From NCBI GenBank assembly GCA_937958265.1, contig CALGNX010000016.1, positions 1 through 64,000 of the forward strand: DNA of 64,000 nucleotides, in the 5' to 3' direction. A program made the translations under genes and the position numbers. A model generated the notes under the pieces. That model saw only the letters and a list, made by a program, of their open reading frames with translations. It made no database searches and had not been told where the DNA came from. Within the stretch, counting starts at the first letter, position 1. Each line of letters opens with the position of its first letter. This document shows positions 1 through 9,176 of the stretch, piece by piece. The DNA comes from an uncultured Algibacter sp. (GTDB lineage: Bacteria; Bacteroidota; Bacteroidia; Flavobacteriales; Flavobacteriaceae).

Positions 1-126
1 AGACATAGAAGCTTTACTAACTTCTTATCAAATATCGTGGCAGGTCTTATTGCTTATAGCTTTTTGCCTAAAAAACCATCTATAAAATATCGAACCGTTA
101 ATAAAAACCAACTTACTTTGTATTAA
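1..126 (+). CDS. IS982-family transposase, C-terminal 41 residues (5' end outside window)
   Basis: The frame is open from base 1 and stops at a TAA at 124-126. It encodes a tail reading RHRSFTNFLSNIVAGLIAYS followed by FLPKKPSIKYR. This arrangement, an arginine/serine-rich motif, a hydrophobic helix ending in AYS/AYT, then a KKPS segment, resembles the extreme C terminus of IS982-family DDE transposases as I remember them. The catalytic residues lie upstream and cannot be seen, so I cannot say whether the element is intact. Family assignment is from recall and moderately sure; that it is the tail of some transposase is more certain. Confidence 0.7.
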   Translation, partial: RHRSFTNFLSNIVAGLIAYSFLPKKPSIKYRTVNKNQLTLY

Positions 127-140
127 TCGAACTCAGGTTA
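124..140 (+). mobile_element. Candidate right terminal inverted repeat of the IS982-like element
   Basis: The bases straight after the transposase stop read TCGAACTCAGGTTA (127-140). IS982-family elements usually end within a few tens of bases of the transposase stop, so this is the natural place for the right inverted repeat. The left end is outside the window, so neither the repeat nor a target duplication can be confirmed. Confidence 0.35.
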
Positions 141-185
141 AATAACTTGAATTATATAGTACCTATATGGGAAAGAAAATCAAAG

Positions 186-224
186 CGTAGCCCTAGCTAC
201 GGTTCTGTTCTATTTTGAAATAGA
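186..224. other. Two adjacent short hairpins downstream of the peroxidase gene
   Basis: CGTAG (186-190) pairs with CTACG (197-201) across a six-base loop, and TCTAT (209-213) pairs with ATAGA (220-224). They lie between the IS end and the 3' end of the minus-strand peroxidase gene. They could act as its terminator, although the T tract on the minus strand is broken. Confidence 0.3.
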
Positions 225-262
225 GCTGCGATAGAAACGAATTGTTAGTCTTCTTTTACATT

Positions 263-2086
263 TTAATTGGTATAAGTTAACCTTAATTTGTTATCTGTAA
301 GGGTTTCCATAAATGCAATAATAGCTTTTTGTTCATTTTCAGAAAGGTTAAGATTGCTAAAGGGTAAGGTTTGGTGCGGTAAATTAAAACTTAATGCAGC
401 ACCGCCGCCTTTGTTATAAAATTCTACAACCTGTTCTAGCGACTTATAAATGCCGTTGTGCATGTAAGGTGCAGTTAATGCTATGTTCCTTATTGTTGGT
501 GTTTTAAACATTCCTTTATGTAATGCTTCATTAAATTTCCAATAAAATCCAAGATCATTATCCAGTTTTTTATTTTCTGCTGTTTCTGGTACACCAATTA
601 CTTCTTTTTCCGTTTCCGTAAAAAAAGGAGGAACAGTGCCATTTGTAAGTGGTAAAAAATGACAGGTTGCACAAAGTCCTTTACCCATAAAAATATTGAA
701 ACCTCTTTTTTCTTGATTTGTAAACGTGCGTTCTTCGTCTCTTATATTTCTGTCAAATTTTGAGTTGAATCCATTTAGTGTTGCCACATACGATGCTAAA
801 GCTCTAATAACTTCCTTATTCTGTCTTGGAATTTTTCCATACGCCTGTTTAAAAAGCTTAGTATAAGTACTGTCTTTTAATATAGCATTAGAGAACCTGT
901 GTACATCGCTATTGAATTCTTTTTTATTTGTAAAAACAAGACCGATTTGGCCAATTATAGTTTCTGCTCTACCATCCCAAAAATAACTTTTTTGAAATAT
1001 ACTGTTTAAAAGTGTTGGTGTGTTACGCTGCATTCTATTTCCTGTATTATCTTGCCCTAAAGCGAAACCATCGGTGTAGGCTTTCTCTGGATTATGACAG
1101 GTTGCACAAGCCATAGTACCATTTTTTGAAATATTTTTATCAAAAAAAAGTTTTTTCCCCAATGCAATTTGGTCTTTCGTGGGGTTTCTATCATTATTAT
1201 GTACAAAATACTTGGTATTAAAAGTATTGTCTTCAAAAAAAGTAGGAGCATCAAAATTAAAGGGATAGCGTTCTGTTGGTGTCCAAATATCACTTGTTTT
1301 TCGAATATCAACCCAATTGCGAGTTATGGGGTTTAGATAATCTCGAATAAAGGTAAACCTATCAAAATCAATAAAATTTGGATTGTTATGTATATATTTT
1401 ATTGCCTTGTCTATGTTTGTATTAAATTCGTTGTTTAGTTTTGAGTTTTTCTTTAAAATTAAGTTGCTAATAGTGGCGCTATAAACATATTGTAAACTCG
1501 CTAAGGAAATAGCTGTTTCCTTAATGCTTAATTGGCTAATAGGCGTGTCAAAACCGGCCATAGCTAAACTAACAACACGCATAAGTTGTTGGTGTGTAGA
1601 AATAAAAAAGCGCTGAGGATTAAGTGCTCTTTTTTCAATACCTTTTTTTAATACAATCAATAAGCCCTTAGTAATGTGAATTTCTTGATTAAGCCTTTCT
1701 TTTGTAGTGTTTTTCTCGAAAACACTTTCTTCTATTTTTTGAAAGCCTACGGGCGCAAGTATTTTGCCATTATCCTCTTTATAAACTGGTAATGCAGGAC
1801 CGTTTACACGGTGCCCAACTTCAGGGTTTAAGTTTGAGGCATAAGGCTCTGCTTTTTTAAATGCTATTCTAGCTTGCTTAAAATAAAATTTAGATTTTTT
1901 ATTACCAATATCTGTAGCTTTAAGGCTGTCTAAATAGCTTATAGATAGTGCAATGTTTTCTAGATAATAACCTCTTGCCAATTCCCAGTTTATATGGTTT
2001 ATGGACTTGCTTTTTTCTTGGCCACAAGAAAATATTAAAAATATTAGTGTTAGTAAACTAACAGTTTTTATTATTTTTTTGTTCAT
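263..2086 (-). CDS. Di-heme cytochrome c peroxidase (MauG/CcpA family) lipoprotein with imelysin-like N-terminal region
   Basis: This 607-residue protein has a lipoprotein signal with the lipid cysteine at C21 (LIFSCG). It should therefore be anchored facing the periplasm. Residues about 30-250 are helical and contain a GHRVNGPALP segment like the imelysin-type domain found before peroxidase domains in Bacteroidota. The catalytic half carries two c-heme motifs, CATCH at 327-331 and 472-476, and a late YMHNGIY segment typical of the family. Family members reduce peroxide with electrons from small cytochromes, or oxidise other substrates as in MauG. Which applies here cannot be told. The downstream neighbour (263 side) is an IS end; the upstream neighbour is a PhoX-like lipoprotein 79 bp away on the same strand, separated by a probable terminator. 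Confidence 0.88.
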   Translation of the reverse strand: MNKKIIKTVSLLTLIFLIFSCGQEKSKSINHINWELARGYYLENIALSISYLDSLKATDIGNKKSKFYFKQARIAFKKAEPYASNLNPEVGHRVNGPALPVYKEDNGKILAPVGFQKIEESVFEKNTTKERLNQEIHITKGLLIVLKKGIEKRALNPQRFFISTHQQLMRVVSLAMAGFDTPISQLSIKETAISLASLQYVYSATISNLILKKNSKLNNEFNTNIDKAIKYIHNNPNFIDFDRFTFIRDYLNPITRNWVDIRKTSDIWTPTERYPFNFDAPTFFEDNTFNTKYFVHNNDRNPTKDQIALGKKLFFDKNISKNGTMACATCHNPEKAYTDGFALGQDNTGNRMQRNTPTLLNSIFQKSYFWDGRAETIIGQIGLVFTNKKEFNSDVHRFSNAILKDSTYTKLFKQAYGKIPRQNKEVIRALASYVATLNGFNSKFDRNIRDEERTFTNQEKRGFNIFMGKGLCATCHFLPLTNGTVPPFFTETEKEVIGVPETAENKKLDNDLGFYWKFNEALHKGMFKTPTIRNIALTAPYMHNGIYKSLEQVVEFYNKGGGAALSFNLPHQTLPFSNLNLSENEQKAIIAFMETLTDNKLRLTYTN

Positions 2087-2107
2087 AATTGTTTTGTGTC
2101 TTTAAAT

Positions 2108-2142
2108 AATAGGATCTCCATTATTATAACAGAGATCCTATT
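2108..2142 (-). terminator. Probable rho-independent terminator of the PhoX-like gene
   Basis: AATAGGATCTC (2108-2118) and GAGATCCTATT (2132-2142) form a perfect 11-bp stem with a 13-base loop. It lies 23 bases past the stop of the 2166-3701 gene. The minus-strand T tract is weak, so some readthrough into the peroxidase gene is likely. Confidence 0.6.
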
Positions 2143-2165
2143 TTAACTTATAAGGTTTTTATAAT

Positions 2166-3701
2166 TTATCTAGGAAGCCCTTTGATGATTACTATTTGAG
2201 ATGCTTGGTCATCTTCTCTTATACTATTTGTGTGACCATCTAAATTCATGAAATCTGGACTTTCCCAATAATGAGGTTGTACAGCCAAAATAAAAGTGTC
2301 GGCAACACCAACTTTGTCAGACACATCAATTAAAGAGCCGTATTCGCCGCTAAAGCTGGTGCTTTTATTTGGGTCTAGATCTTGGCGTACTACCAATTCC
2401 ATAACCTTTAAAGGGTTGTTACCGTTTAAGTCGGATTGGTAAATTTGTGCAGAATGACCTCTAGAGAATGAGTTAGGATCTTCTTGAGTATATATAAAAT
2501 GCTCTGTAACACATATATTGTCTGGACTTTGTAATTCTGAAAGGTTACCATCCATGTTATTAGTATCTGTATTACCGCTAATTATTTGAGTTAATTTACC
2601 TTCTAATGGGTTTGTTGCATTTAGTTCTAATCTGTAAACTGTACCCCAGTCATTATAAGTGCCTCTACTAGGTCCTCTTCCTGTAACAGCAAAAAATACA
2701 TTTTTAGCATTTTCATCGCTTCCTTTTTGGTAGTCTACATCTTCAACACGCATAAACTGAGATGCAAAAACAGTATTACATGCCGTTTCCATTTCGTTTT
2801 TAGTGTAATTTTTCCCATTTACAATTTCAACAAATTCAATGTCATATTGCCCCTGAAAATCCAAGCTACTTTCATTATATTGCGTATTAGCTACTACGTT
2901 TTGTACACCTCCATTACCGTCTGATATTTGTTTTAAGCGTAAAACATATATTTTTCCACCAGTAAAATCTGCATCACCATTTTGAGAATAATACATAGTT
3001 ACCTGTCCCTCAGATCCGCTTGAGTCGTCATCACCACCAATAATTACAGTCTTACCAGAATAAGCGTTTTTTGGTAACGGTACAGCATTTTCCCAAGAAA
3101 ATTCTCCTAGTGCATCCAACCCAAAATCGGCTTGTGGTGTAGGTGTGGTTATCCATGGATCAATACCTTTAACATCGTAGGCAATACTTTCAGAAGCAGA
3201 CAAAAATATATCTTTGGTTCCACCATGAACAGCAGCTTCCCACATGGTGCCAGAACACTGTCTAGCAAAATCTGCTACTCCAGAATTTAGTAAGTAATCG
3301 CTGGAAATAGGTTTTAAATTTTTGTCTAGACGAATACGTGCTACAGCGTAGCTATCCTCACAATTTACAACATAAGTAAATCCAGACCCAGTAGGGTCTT
3401 TTAAAAAACCTGCACCATCTGCAGATCCTGCTATTTGGAATCCATCAATAACATCGGGTGTAGAAATTAAAGAATAAGCTTCAACAAAATTAAATTGAGA
3501 AGCCATAGCTACCAAAGGTTTTGTGGGAGATTTGTTTGTAAACATTAATTCAGTGGGTGAGAAATCTTCTCCGTCTGCACCATCTTGTCCATTTAAGCCA
3601 TTAATACCATCTTTGCCATCTTCAATATCACAACTTATTACAGTTGTAGGAATAATGGTTAATACGAGTAATAGTGTTAAGGTGTTAATTAAATTTTTCA
3701 T
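2166..3701 (-). CDS. PhoX/DUF839-like beta-propeller lipoprotein with short collagen-like linker
   Basis: This 511-residue protein starts with a lipoprotein signal; the lipid cysteine is C24 (VISCD). Residues 29-46 are six uninterrupted Gly-X-Y triplets (GKD GIN GLN GQD GAD GED), a collagen-like spacer between the membrane anchor and the folded domain. The rest has features that recall PhoX/DUF839 propellers: QCSGTMWEA, FMRVEDVDY, GGKIYVLRL and SPDNICVTE. PhoX proteins are calcium- and iron-dependent phosphatases, but many DUF839 relatives have no proven activity, and I cannot verify the metal ligands here. It precedes the peroxidase gene on the same strand. The call rests on pattern memory and is of middling certainty. 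Confidence 0.5.
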   Translation of the reverse strand: MKNLINTLTLLLVLTIIPTTVISCDIEDGKDGINGLNGQDGADGEDFSPTELMFTNKSPTKPLVAMASQFNFVEAYSLISTPDVIDGFQIAGSADGAGFLKDPTGSGFTYVVNCEDSYAVARIRLDKNLKPISSDYLLNSGVADFARQCSGTMWEAAVHGGTKDIFLSASESIAYDVKGIDPWITTPTPQADFGLDALGEFSWENAVPLPKNAYSGKTVIIGGDDDSSGSEGQVTMYYSQNGDADFTGGKIYVLRLKQISDGNGGVQNVVANTQYNESSLDFQGQYDIEFVEIVNGKNYTKNEMETACNTVFASQFMRVEDVDYQKGSDENAKNVFFAVTGRGPSRGTYNDWGTVYRLELNATNPLEGKLTQIISGNTDTNNMDGNLSELQSPDNICVTEHFIYTQEDPNSFSRGHSAQIYQSDLNGNNPLKVMELVVRQDLDPNKSTSFSGEYGSLIDVSDKVGVADTFILAVQPHYWESPDFMNLDGHTNSIREDDQASQIVIIKGLPR

Positions 3702-4002
3702 AAATTATATTAATTTTTGGTTTGTTAATTACACCTCAAAACTATTGTAAGTAGGCTAGATTTATGTTAAGCTATATTTGTTGTTGTATTATTTTAAAGT
3801 TATATAGAGGCTTTAAAAATTAACTAACAGTTACCTGGGGAGCTAAATTTATAAGGGTACGTTACCACTTTGTTACCTATGCGTTAAGCCTATTTTTATT
3901 TTGTAAGTTAAGGCTCTGTCTTAGTATTAATTAACTCTTAACGTATTTTTTGGATTTCTAAAAATAGAATAGCTGTATATTTACAGCACTTTTAAATACA
4001 TT
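3702..4002. other. Divergent intergenic region between the PhoX-like gene and bshC
   Basis: About 300 bases carry the promoters of two divergent genes. On the bshC side, TATATTTA (3976-3983) lies inside the perfect inverted repeat CTGTA-TATT-TACAG (3973-3986), which could be a minus-7 element, an operator half-site pair, or both. TTTTTGG at 3947-3953 is a possible minus-33 element but the spacing (23) is long. I see no gene here. Confidence 0.35.
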
Positions 4003-5607
4003 ATGAAGCAACACTATTTAGCATTTAATAAAACAGGGTATTTTTCACCATTAATTTGTGATTATTTAGATGAAAAGCCACAATTAAATTCATTTTATAA
4101 TCGATTTCCTAAACTTGATAATTTTAAATATCAAATAGAAGAGAAGTCTTTGTCATTTCCATTGAAAAACAGGAAAACACTTGTTTCAACATTAAAAAAA
4201 CAATATGAAAGTATAGCGGCTTCTCCTTTAACAAAAAAGCATATTGATAGCTTAAGTTTTGAAAATACATTTACTATTACAACAGGTCATCAACTTAATT
4301 TATTTACTGGGCCACTTTATTTTCTTTATAAAATTGTATCGGCAATAAATCTTAGTAAAACATTAAAATCTAAGTATCCTAATAAGAATTTTGTTCCTGT
4401 GTATTGGATGGCAACAGAGGACCATGATTTTGATGAAATTAATTATTTTAATTTTAAAGGAAAAAAGTTTCAATGGAATAAAGACGCCAGTGGTGCGGTA
4501 GGTCCATTTTCTACGTTAGGTTTAGAGGATGTTTTGGATTTGTTTTCTAAAGATTTAGGAACCACCTTAAATGCCGATTATCTTAAAAATATTTTTAGTA
4601 GTGCTTACTTAAAAAATAGTAATCTAGCCGATGCCACTCGTTATTTAGCAAATGAATTGTTTAAGGATTATGGTTTGGTAATTATTGATGCTAATGCGGC
4701 AGATTTGAAACGGTTATTTATACCTCAAATTAAAACAGAACTGCTAAATAAAAATGCATATTCCAAGGTTTCCAAAACAAATAAAAAATTAGCTGAAATT
4801 TCAGAAACTTATAAAATTCAAGTTAATCCTAGAGAGATTAACTTGTTTTATATTAAAGAAAATTTACGTGAGCGCATTGTTTTTGAAAATGATTTATACA
4901 AGGTTTTAAATACAGAAATTACTTGGAGTAAAGCAGATATTTTAAAAGCGGTATTGGCACACCCAGAACGATTTTCGCCTAACGTTATTATGCGGCCTTT
5001 ATATCAAGAGGTTGTTTTACCAAACCTTTGTTATATTGGCGGCGGCGGCGAGTTAGCTTACTGGTTACAACTTAAGGATTATTTTAATTCTGAGGAAGTG
5101 CCTTTTCCTGTATTATTGCTAAGAAACTCGGTTTTAATTCAAACTAAAAAGCAATTAGAAAAACTTGATAATTTAAACATATCAAAAAGCGATTTGTTTT
5201 TAAATAAACATTCACTAATTAATAAAAAGGTTAGAGAAATATCTAATATAGATATTGATTTTGCACCTCAGAAAAAACATTTAGAAACGCAATTTGAAAA
5301 TTTATATGCACTTGCAAAGCAAACGGATAAATCTTTTTTAGGCGCTGTTAAGGCTCAGGAATTAAAGCAGTTAAAAGGGCTTGATAATTTAGAAAAACGA
5401 CTCCTTAATGCACAAAAAAGGAAGCTATCCGATCATGTTTTTAGATTAACAACTATTCAAAACGAACTATTTCCTGGAGGGAGTTTACAGGAGCGAAATA
5501 CAAATTTCTCGGAGTTTTATCTAGAGCATGGAGCCGATTTAATACCGTCATTAATAGAAAGTCTAGAGCCACTTAACGGGCGTTTTTTAATTTTAACAAT
5601 AGAATAA
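4003..5607 (+). CDS. bshC: Bacillithiol biosynthesis cysteine-adding enzyme BshC
   Basis: This 534-residue protein has the usual length for BshC. The family joins cysteine to glucosaminyl-malate, the last step of bacillithiol synthesis in the cytoplasm. Visible family motifs are TTGHQLNLFTGP around residues 93-104, VYWMATEDHDFDEI around 133-146, and a glycine-rich CYIGGGGELAYW segment near 345-360. The C-terminal third is coiled-coil-like. The ATG at 4003 follows a candidate promoter closely. Its TAA overlaps by one base (TAATG) the ATG of the next gene, so a PLP decarboxylase is probably translated by coupled reinitiation. bshA and bshB are not in the window. Confidence 0.95.
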   Translation: MKQHYLAFNKTGYFSPLICDYLDEKPQLNSFYNRFPKLDNFKYQIEEKSLSFPLKNRKTLVSTLKKQYESIAASPLTKKHIDSLSFENTFTITTGHQLNLFTGPLYFLYKIVSAINLSKTLKSKYPNKNFVPVYWMATEDHDFDEINYFNFKGKKFQWNKDASGAVGPFSTLGLEDVLDLFSKDLGTTLNADYLKNIFSSAYLKNSNLADATRYLANELFKDYGLVIIDANAADLKRLFIPQIKTELLNKNAYSKVSKTNKKLAEISETYKIQVNPREINLFYIKENLRERIVFENDLYKVLNTEITWSKADILKAVLAHPERFSPNVIMRPLYQEVVLPNLCYIGGGGELAYWLQLKDYFNSEEVPFPVLLLRNSVLIQTKKQLEKLDNLNISKSDLFLNKHSLINKKVREISNIDIDFAPQKKHLETQFENLYALAKQTDKSFLGAVKAQELKQLKGLDNLEKRLLNAQKRKLSDHVFRLTTIQNELFPGGSLQERNTNFSEFYLEHGADLIPSLIESLEPLNGRFLILTIE

Positions 5608-6989
5608 TGAAAAGCATGCACAAAGTTGATTTTGATTTAGTTGAATTGACTATGGATACCATGAAGTATGTTATAAATCGCTTATCTTCTAATAAATTAG
5701 GAATTGGTAAACCACAAACAGCAGAACATTTAAAAGCTTTAGTAGGAGAAACCATTACAAGCGAGGGTGTTGGAGGTGAACATGCATTTAAACTTTGGCA
5801 GGAGCATTTATCAAAAGCAAATGTCTCTATAGATCATCCTAGGCATTTAGCTTTTGTACCTGCATCACCAACCAGAGCAGCAATCATGTTTGATTTAGTA
5901 ACATCGGCATCAAGTATTCATGGTGCTTATTGGATGGAGGGTGCTGGAGGTATTTTTTGCGAAAACGAAGCTATGCGCTGGATGGTCTCTTTAACCGGTT
6001 TGCCAACAGGCGCTTTTGGTGTTTTTACAAGTGGTGGCACCGCTGCAAACCTATCTGCTATTGTTACAGCTAGAGAGTATTGGCGTAGTTTAAACAAAGA
6101 AAACAATGTTAAAAAGGGGTTAATTATAACCTCTAGCGGAGCGCACTCATCAGTTAAAGCAATGGCTAAAGTTGCAGATCTTGATATTCTTTTGGTTGAA
6201 ACTGAAGAACGACTAGAAAAAGCAGCTTTGGAGCGCACAATTAAAAATTTATCTGTTGAACAAAGAGCTTGTTTATTTGCTGTTGTAGCTACCGGTGGTA
6301 CTACAAACGCAGGTATTATAGACGATTTAGATGGTATTGGAGATACTTGTAAAACAGAAAACTTGTGGTTTCATGTAGATGCGGCTTACGGGGGAGGTGC
6401 TTTAGCAGCAGATTCTGTGCGGCATTTGTTTAATGGTATTGAGAAAGCAGATAGTATAACTATCGATCCTCATAAATGGTTGTTTTCTCCTTATGATTGC
6501 GGAGCCGTTATTTATAGAAAACCAAAATTAGCAAAAAAAGCACATGCACAAGACGGGTCTTATTTGGATATTTTTAAAGATGAAGGCGCTCGAGGGTTTA
6601 ACCCAACCGATTACCAAATACAGTTAACTAGACGCGTTAGAGGTTTGCCATTATGGTTTTCACTTGCTACCCATGGTGTTAATAAGTATAAAGAAGCTGT
6701 GGAGAAAGGAATCGAATTAGCTCAAATTGCCGGTCGATTAATTAATGAAAATCCAAATGTTGAATTAGTAAGGGCGCCAAGTTTATCTTGTGTTTTATTT
6801 AGAAGGATAGGCTGGGAAGCTAACGATTATATGCATTGGACTTATTCGAATCATAAAAAAGGTTTGGCATTAGTTACACCAACAAAATGGAGAAATGGCG
6901 CTAGTATTGAGACTGTGTCTCGATTTTGTTTTATTAATCCGGATACCACAGAAAGAGATATAGAGCTGATATTAGATACAATGAATTAA
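5607..6989 (+). CDS. PLP-dependent group II amino-acid decarboxylase family protein
   Basis: This 460-residue protein belongs to the glutamate/aromatic-amino-acid decarboxylase fold. TSGGTAANLSAI (141-152) is the cofactor phosphate-binding loop, HVDAAYGG (256-263) carries the aspartate that contacts the pyridine nitrogen, and SITIDPHKW places the Schiff-base lysine at K290. The family removes the alpha-carboxylate of aromatic amino acids, glutamate, aspartate or diaminobutyrate; the substrate cannot be read from sequence by eye. The start codon overlaps the bshC stop by one base. That is the strongest clue to its role: it is probably expressed with the bacillithiol enzyme. A structured intergenic stretch separates it from guaA. 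Confidence 0.85.
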   Translation: MKSMHKVDFDLVELTMDTMKYVINRLSSNKLGIGKPQTAEHLKALVGETITSEGVGGEHAFKLWQEHLSKANVSIDHPRHLAFVPASPTRAAIMFDLVTSASSIHGAYWMEGAGGIFCENEAMRWMVSLTGLPTGAFGVFTSGGTAANLSAIVTAREYWRSLNKENNVKKGLIITSSGAHSSVKAMAKVADLDILLVETEERLEKAALERTIKNLSVEQRACLFAVVATGGTTNAGIIDDLDGIGDTCKTENLWFHVDAAYGGGALAADSVRHLFNGIEKADSITIDPHKWLFSPYDCGAVIYRKPKLAKKAHAQDGSYLDIFKDEGARGFNPTDYQIQLTRRVRGLPLWFSLATHGVNKYKEAVEKGIELAQIAGRLINENPNVELVRAPSLSCVLFRRIGWEANDYMHWTYSNHKKGLALVTPTKWRNGASIETVSRFCFINPDTTERDIELILDTMN

Positions 6990-7142
6990 TTTTTTTTGTT
7001 ACTTCACAGCCTGGTACTTTAAATATTATTTAATGTTTATATCTAAAGTATAATAAGAGCTATACGCTTACAATGTTAAAAAAATATTGAAAAAAGAACA
7101 AACAGTTAATCCTCAATAGCAAATCAATTACTATTTTTACGC

Positions 7143-8678
7143 ATGCAACACGACAAAGTATTAATATTAGACTTCGGATCGCAATACACACAACTTATTG
7201 CCCGTAGAGTTAGGGAACTCAACATTTACTCCGAAATACACCCATACAATAAAATTCCAAAAGATTTAGAAGCTTACAAAGCTGTAATCCTATCAGGTAG
7301 TCCAAATTCTGTAAGATCGGATGATGCTTTACATCCAGACCTGCAAGATATTAGAGGTAAAAAGCCTTTATTAGCCGTTTGTTACGGTGCACAATATCTT
7401 GCTCATTTTTCAGGAGGAGAGGTAGCACCATCGAACACTAGAGAGTATGGGCGAGCTAATTTGTCTTACATTAAAGGTGAAGAATTATTTTTTTCTGGTT
7501 TATCTGAAGGTAGCCAAGTTTGGATGAGCCATAGTGATACCATTAAAACTTTACCAACCAAAGGGGTTTTATTAGCCAGTACTAACGATGTTCGGCACGC
7601 AGCCTACAAGATTGAAGATGAGACAACTTATGCTATTCAATTTCATCCAGAAGTTTACCATAGTACCGATGGCAAGCAATTACTAGAAAATTTTTTAGTA
7701 AAAATTGCAAACTTGAAGCAAGATTGGACACCAGATTCTTTTGTTGATGAAACGGTATCTGCTATTAAAGACAAAGTTGGAAGTGATAAGGTTGTTTTAG
7801 GGCTTTCTGGCGGTGTAGATTCTACCGTGGCTGCAGTATTATTGCATAAAGCTATTGGTAAAAACCTATATTGTATTTTTGTAAATAATGGCTTACTACG
7901 TAAAAACGAATTTGAAAGTGTTTTGAATCAGTATGAAGGCATGGGGCTTAATGTAAAAGGTGTAGATGCATCTAAACGTTTTCTAGATGCCTTAAAAGAT
8001 ATTGAAGACCCGGAACAGAAACGAAAGGCTATTGGAAATGCTTTTATTGAGGTTTTTGATGATGAGGCAAATAGATTGGAAGATGTGAAATGGTTAGCTC
8101 AAGGTACCATTTATCCAGATGTTATAGAAAGTGTTTCTGCAACTGGAGGTCCTTCGGCAACCATAAAAAGCCATCATAATGTTGGAGGTTTACCAGATTT
8201 TATGAAACTTAAAATTGTAGAGCCACTTCGTGCTATTTTTAAAGATGAAGTAAGGCGTGTTGGTGCCACATTAGGCATAGATGCTGAATTGTTGGGGCGC
8301 CACCCATTTCCAGGACCAGGTTTAGGTATTAGAATTTTAGGAGATATTACAGCTGAAAAAGTACGTATGCTGCAAGAGGTAGATGCTATTTTTATAAACG
8401 GTCTTAAAGAATGGGGGCTATACGATAAAGTTTGGCAGGCAGGTGCCATGTTGTTACCTGTAAATAGTGTTGGTGTTATGGGTGATGAGCGTACTTACGA
8501 GAAATGCGTTGCTTTAAGAGCTGTAGAAAGTACTGATGGTATGACTGCAGATTGGGTAAATTTACCTTATGAGTTTTTACAAAAAACATCTAACGATATT
8601 ATAAACAAAGTTAAGGGGGTAAATAGAGTTGTTTACGATATAAGTAGTAAACCACCTGCAACTATTGAGTGGGAATAA
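7143..8678 (+). CDS. guaA: GMP synthase (glutamine-hydrolysing)
   Basis: This 511-residue enzyme converts XMP to GMP using ATP and glutamine, in the cytoplasm. The N-terminal class I glutamine amidotransferase has its nucleophile at C80 (AVCYGAQYL) and the H168/E170 pair in QFHPEVYHS. The ATP pyrophosphatase domain starts with the P-loop SGGVDST at 222-228. The C-terminal dimerisation domain ends in the typical [16 protein letters not shown] sits just before the ATG, leaving room for only a very short leader. A copy of the dispersed structured repeat lies about 290 bases downstream. Confidence 0.97.
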   Translation: MQHDKVLILDFGSQYTQLIARRVRELNIYSEIHPYNKIPKDLEAYKAVILSGSPNSVRSDDALHPDLQDIRGKKPLLAVCYGAQYLAHFSGGEVAPSNTREYGRANLSYIKGEELFFSGLSEGSQVWMSHSDTIKTLPTKGVLLASTNDVRHAAYKIEDETTYAIQFHPEVYHSTDGKQLLENFLVKIANLKQDWTPDSFVDETVSAIKDKVGSDKVVLGLSGGVDSTVAAVLLHKAIGKNLYCIFVNNGLLRKNEFESVLNQYEGMGLNVKGVDASKRFLDALKDIEDPEQKRKAIGNAFIEVFDDEANRLEDVKWLAQGTIYPDVIESVSATGGPSATIKSHHNVGGLPDFMKLKIVEPLRAIFKDEVRRVGATLGIDAELLGRHPFPGPGLGIRILGDITAEKVRMLQEVDAIFINGLKEWGLYDKVWQAGAMLLPVNSVGVMGDERTYEKCVALRAVESTDGMTADWVNLPYEFLQKTSNDIINKVKGVNRVVYDISSKPPATIEWE

Positions 8679-8970
8679 TTTTAATAAAAAAAGCTTTTGT
8701 TTAGTTGTTTTGTTAATTAGCCTATGTTTTTATGTTATCTGTAAAAAAGCATATTAATATTCTTGTAACACATGATTTTTTTTAATAGGCTTTGTATTTT
8801 GCTTTTAGGATATATAAATATGTGTAAATAAATTTTAGTTATTTTTTATCGTATATAAAACTAAAATATGTTTGTTCTATTAGGCGTTTAGTGCTGTTTT
8901 AATGTATTAGACTGGTTAATGCAAGAGCATTTTAGCGAAATAACACAAAATTAAATTGAATATGTGTTTT

Positions 8971-9059
8971 GCGTTAGGGATAGCAGTGAAAAGCCCACAG
9001 CCCGACTTTAGGAGGTGCGCGGACTTGTAACGTATAGCCCGACCCTTGTGGTAACGCCC
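8971..9059 (+). repeat. Dispersed structured intergenic repeat, copy A (89 nt)
   Basis: The element begins GCGTTAGGGATAGCAGTG and ends GGTAACGCCC. Its ends can pair (GCGTTA with TAACGC), and ACC-CTTGT-GGT forms a small hairpin near the 3' end. It differs from copy B at 58486-58574 at 6 of 89 positions, and shares only its two ends with copy C at 23628-23779. It lies in a 498-base gap between guaA and the LysM gene; the rest of that gap shows nothing else I can name. It may be a structured RNA or a non-autonomous mobile repeat. Confidence 0.75.
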
Positions 9060-9176
9060 AAATAATTGTGGCATACAATGTGTTAATGCTTATAGCAAGA
9101 GGCTTTAAACCCTAACTTGGCGTACCTTAATATGTTAATAGGTATGCTAATTTAATTATTTAGTAGCAACAAAAAT

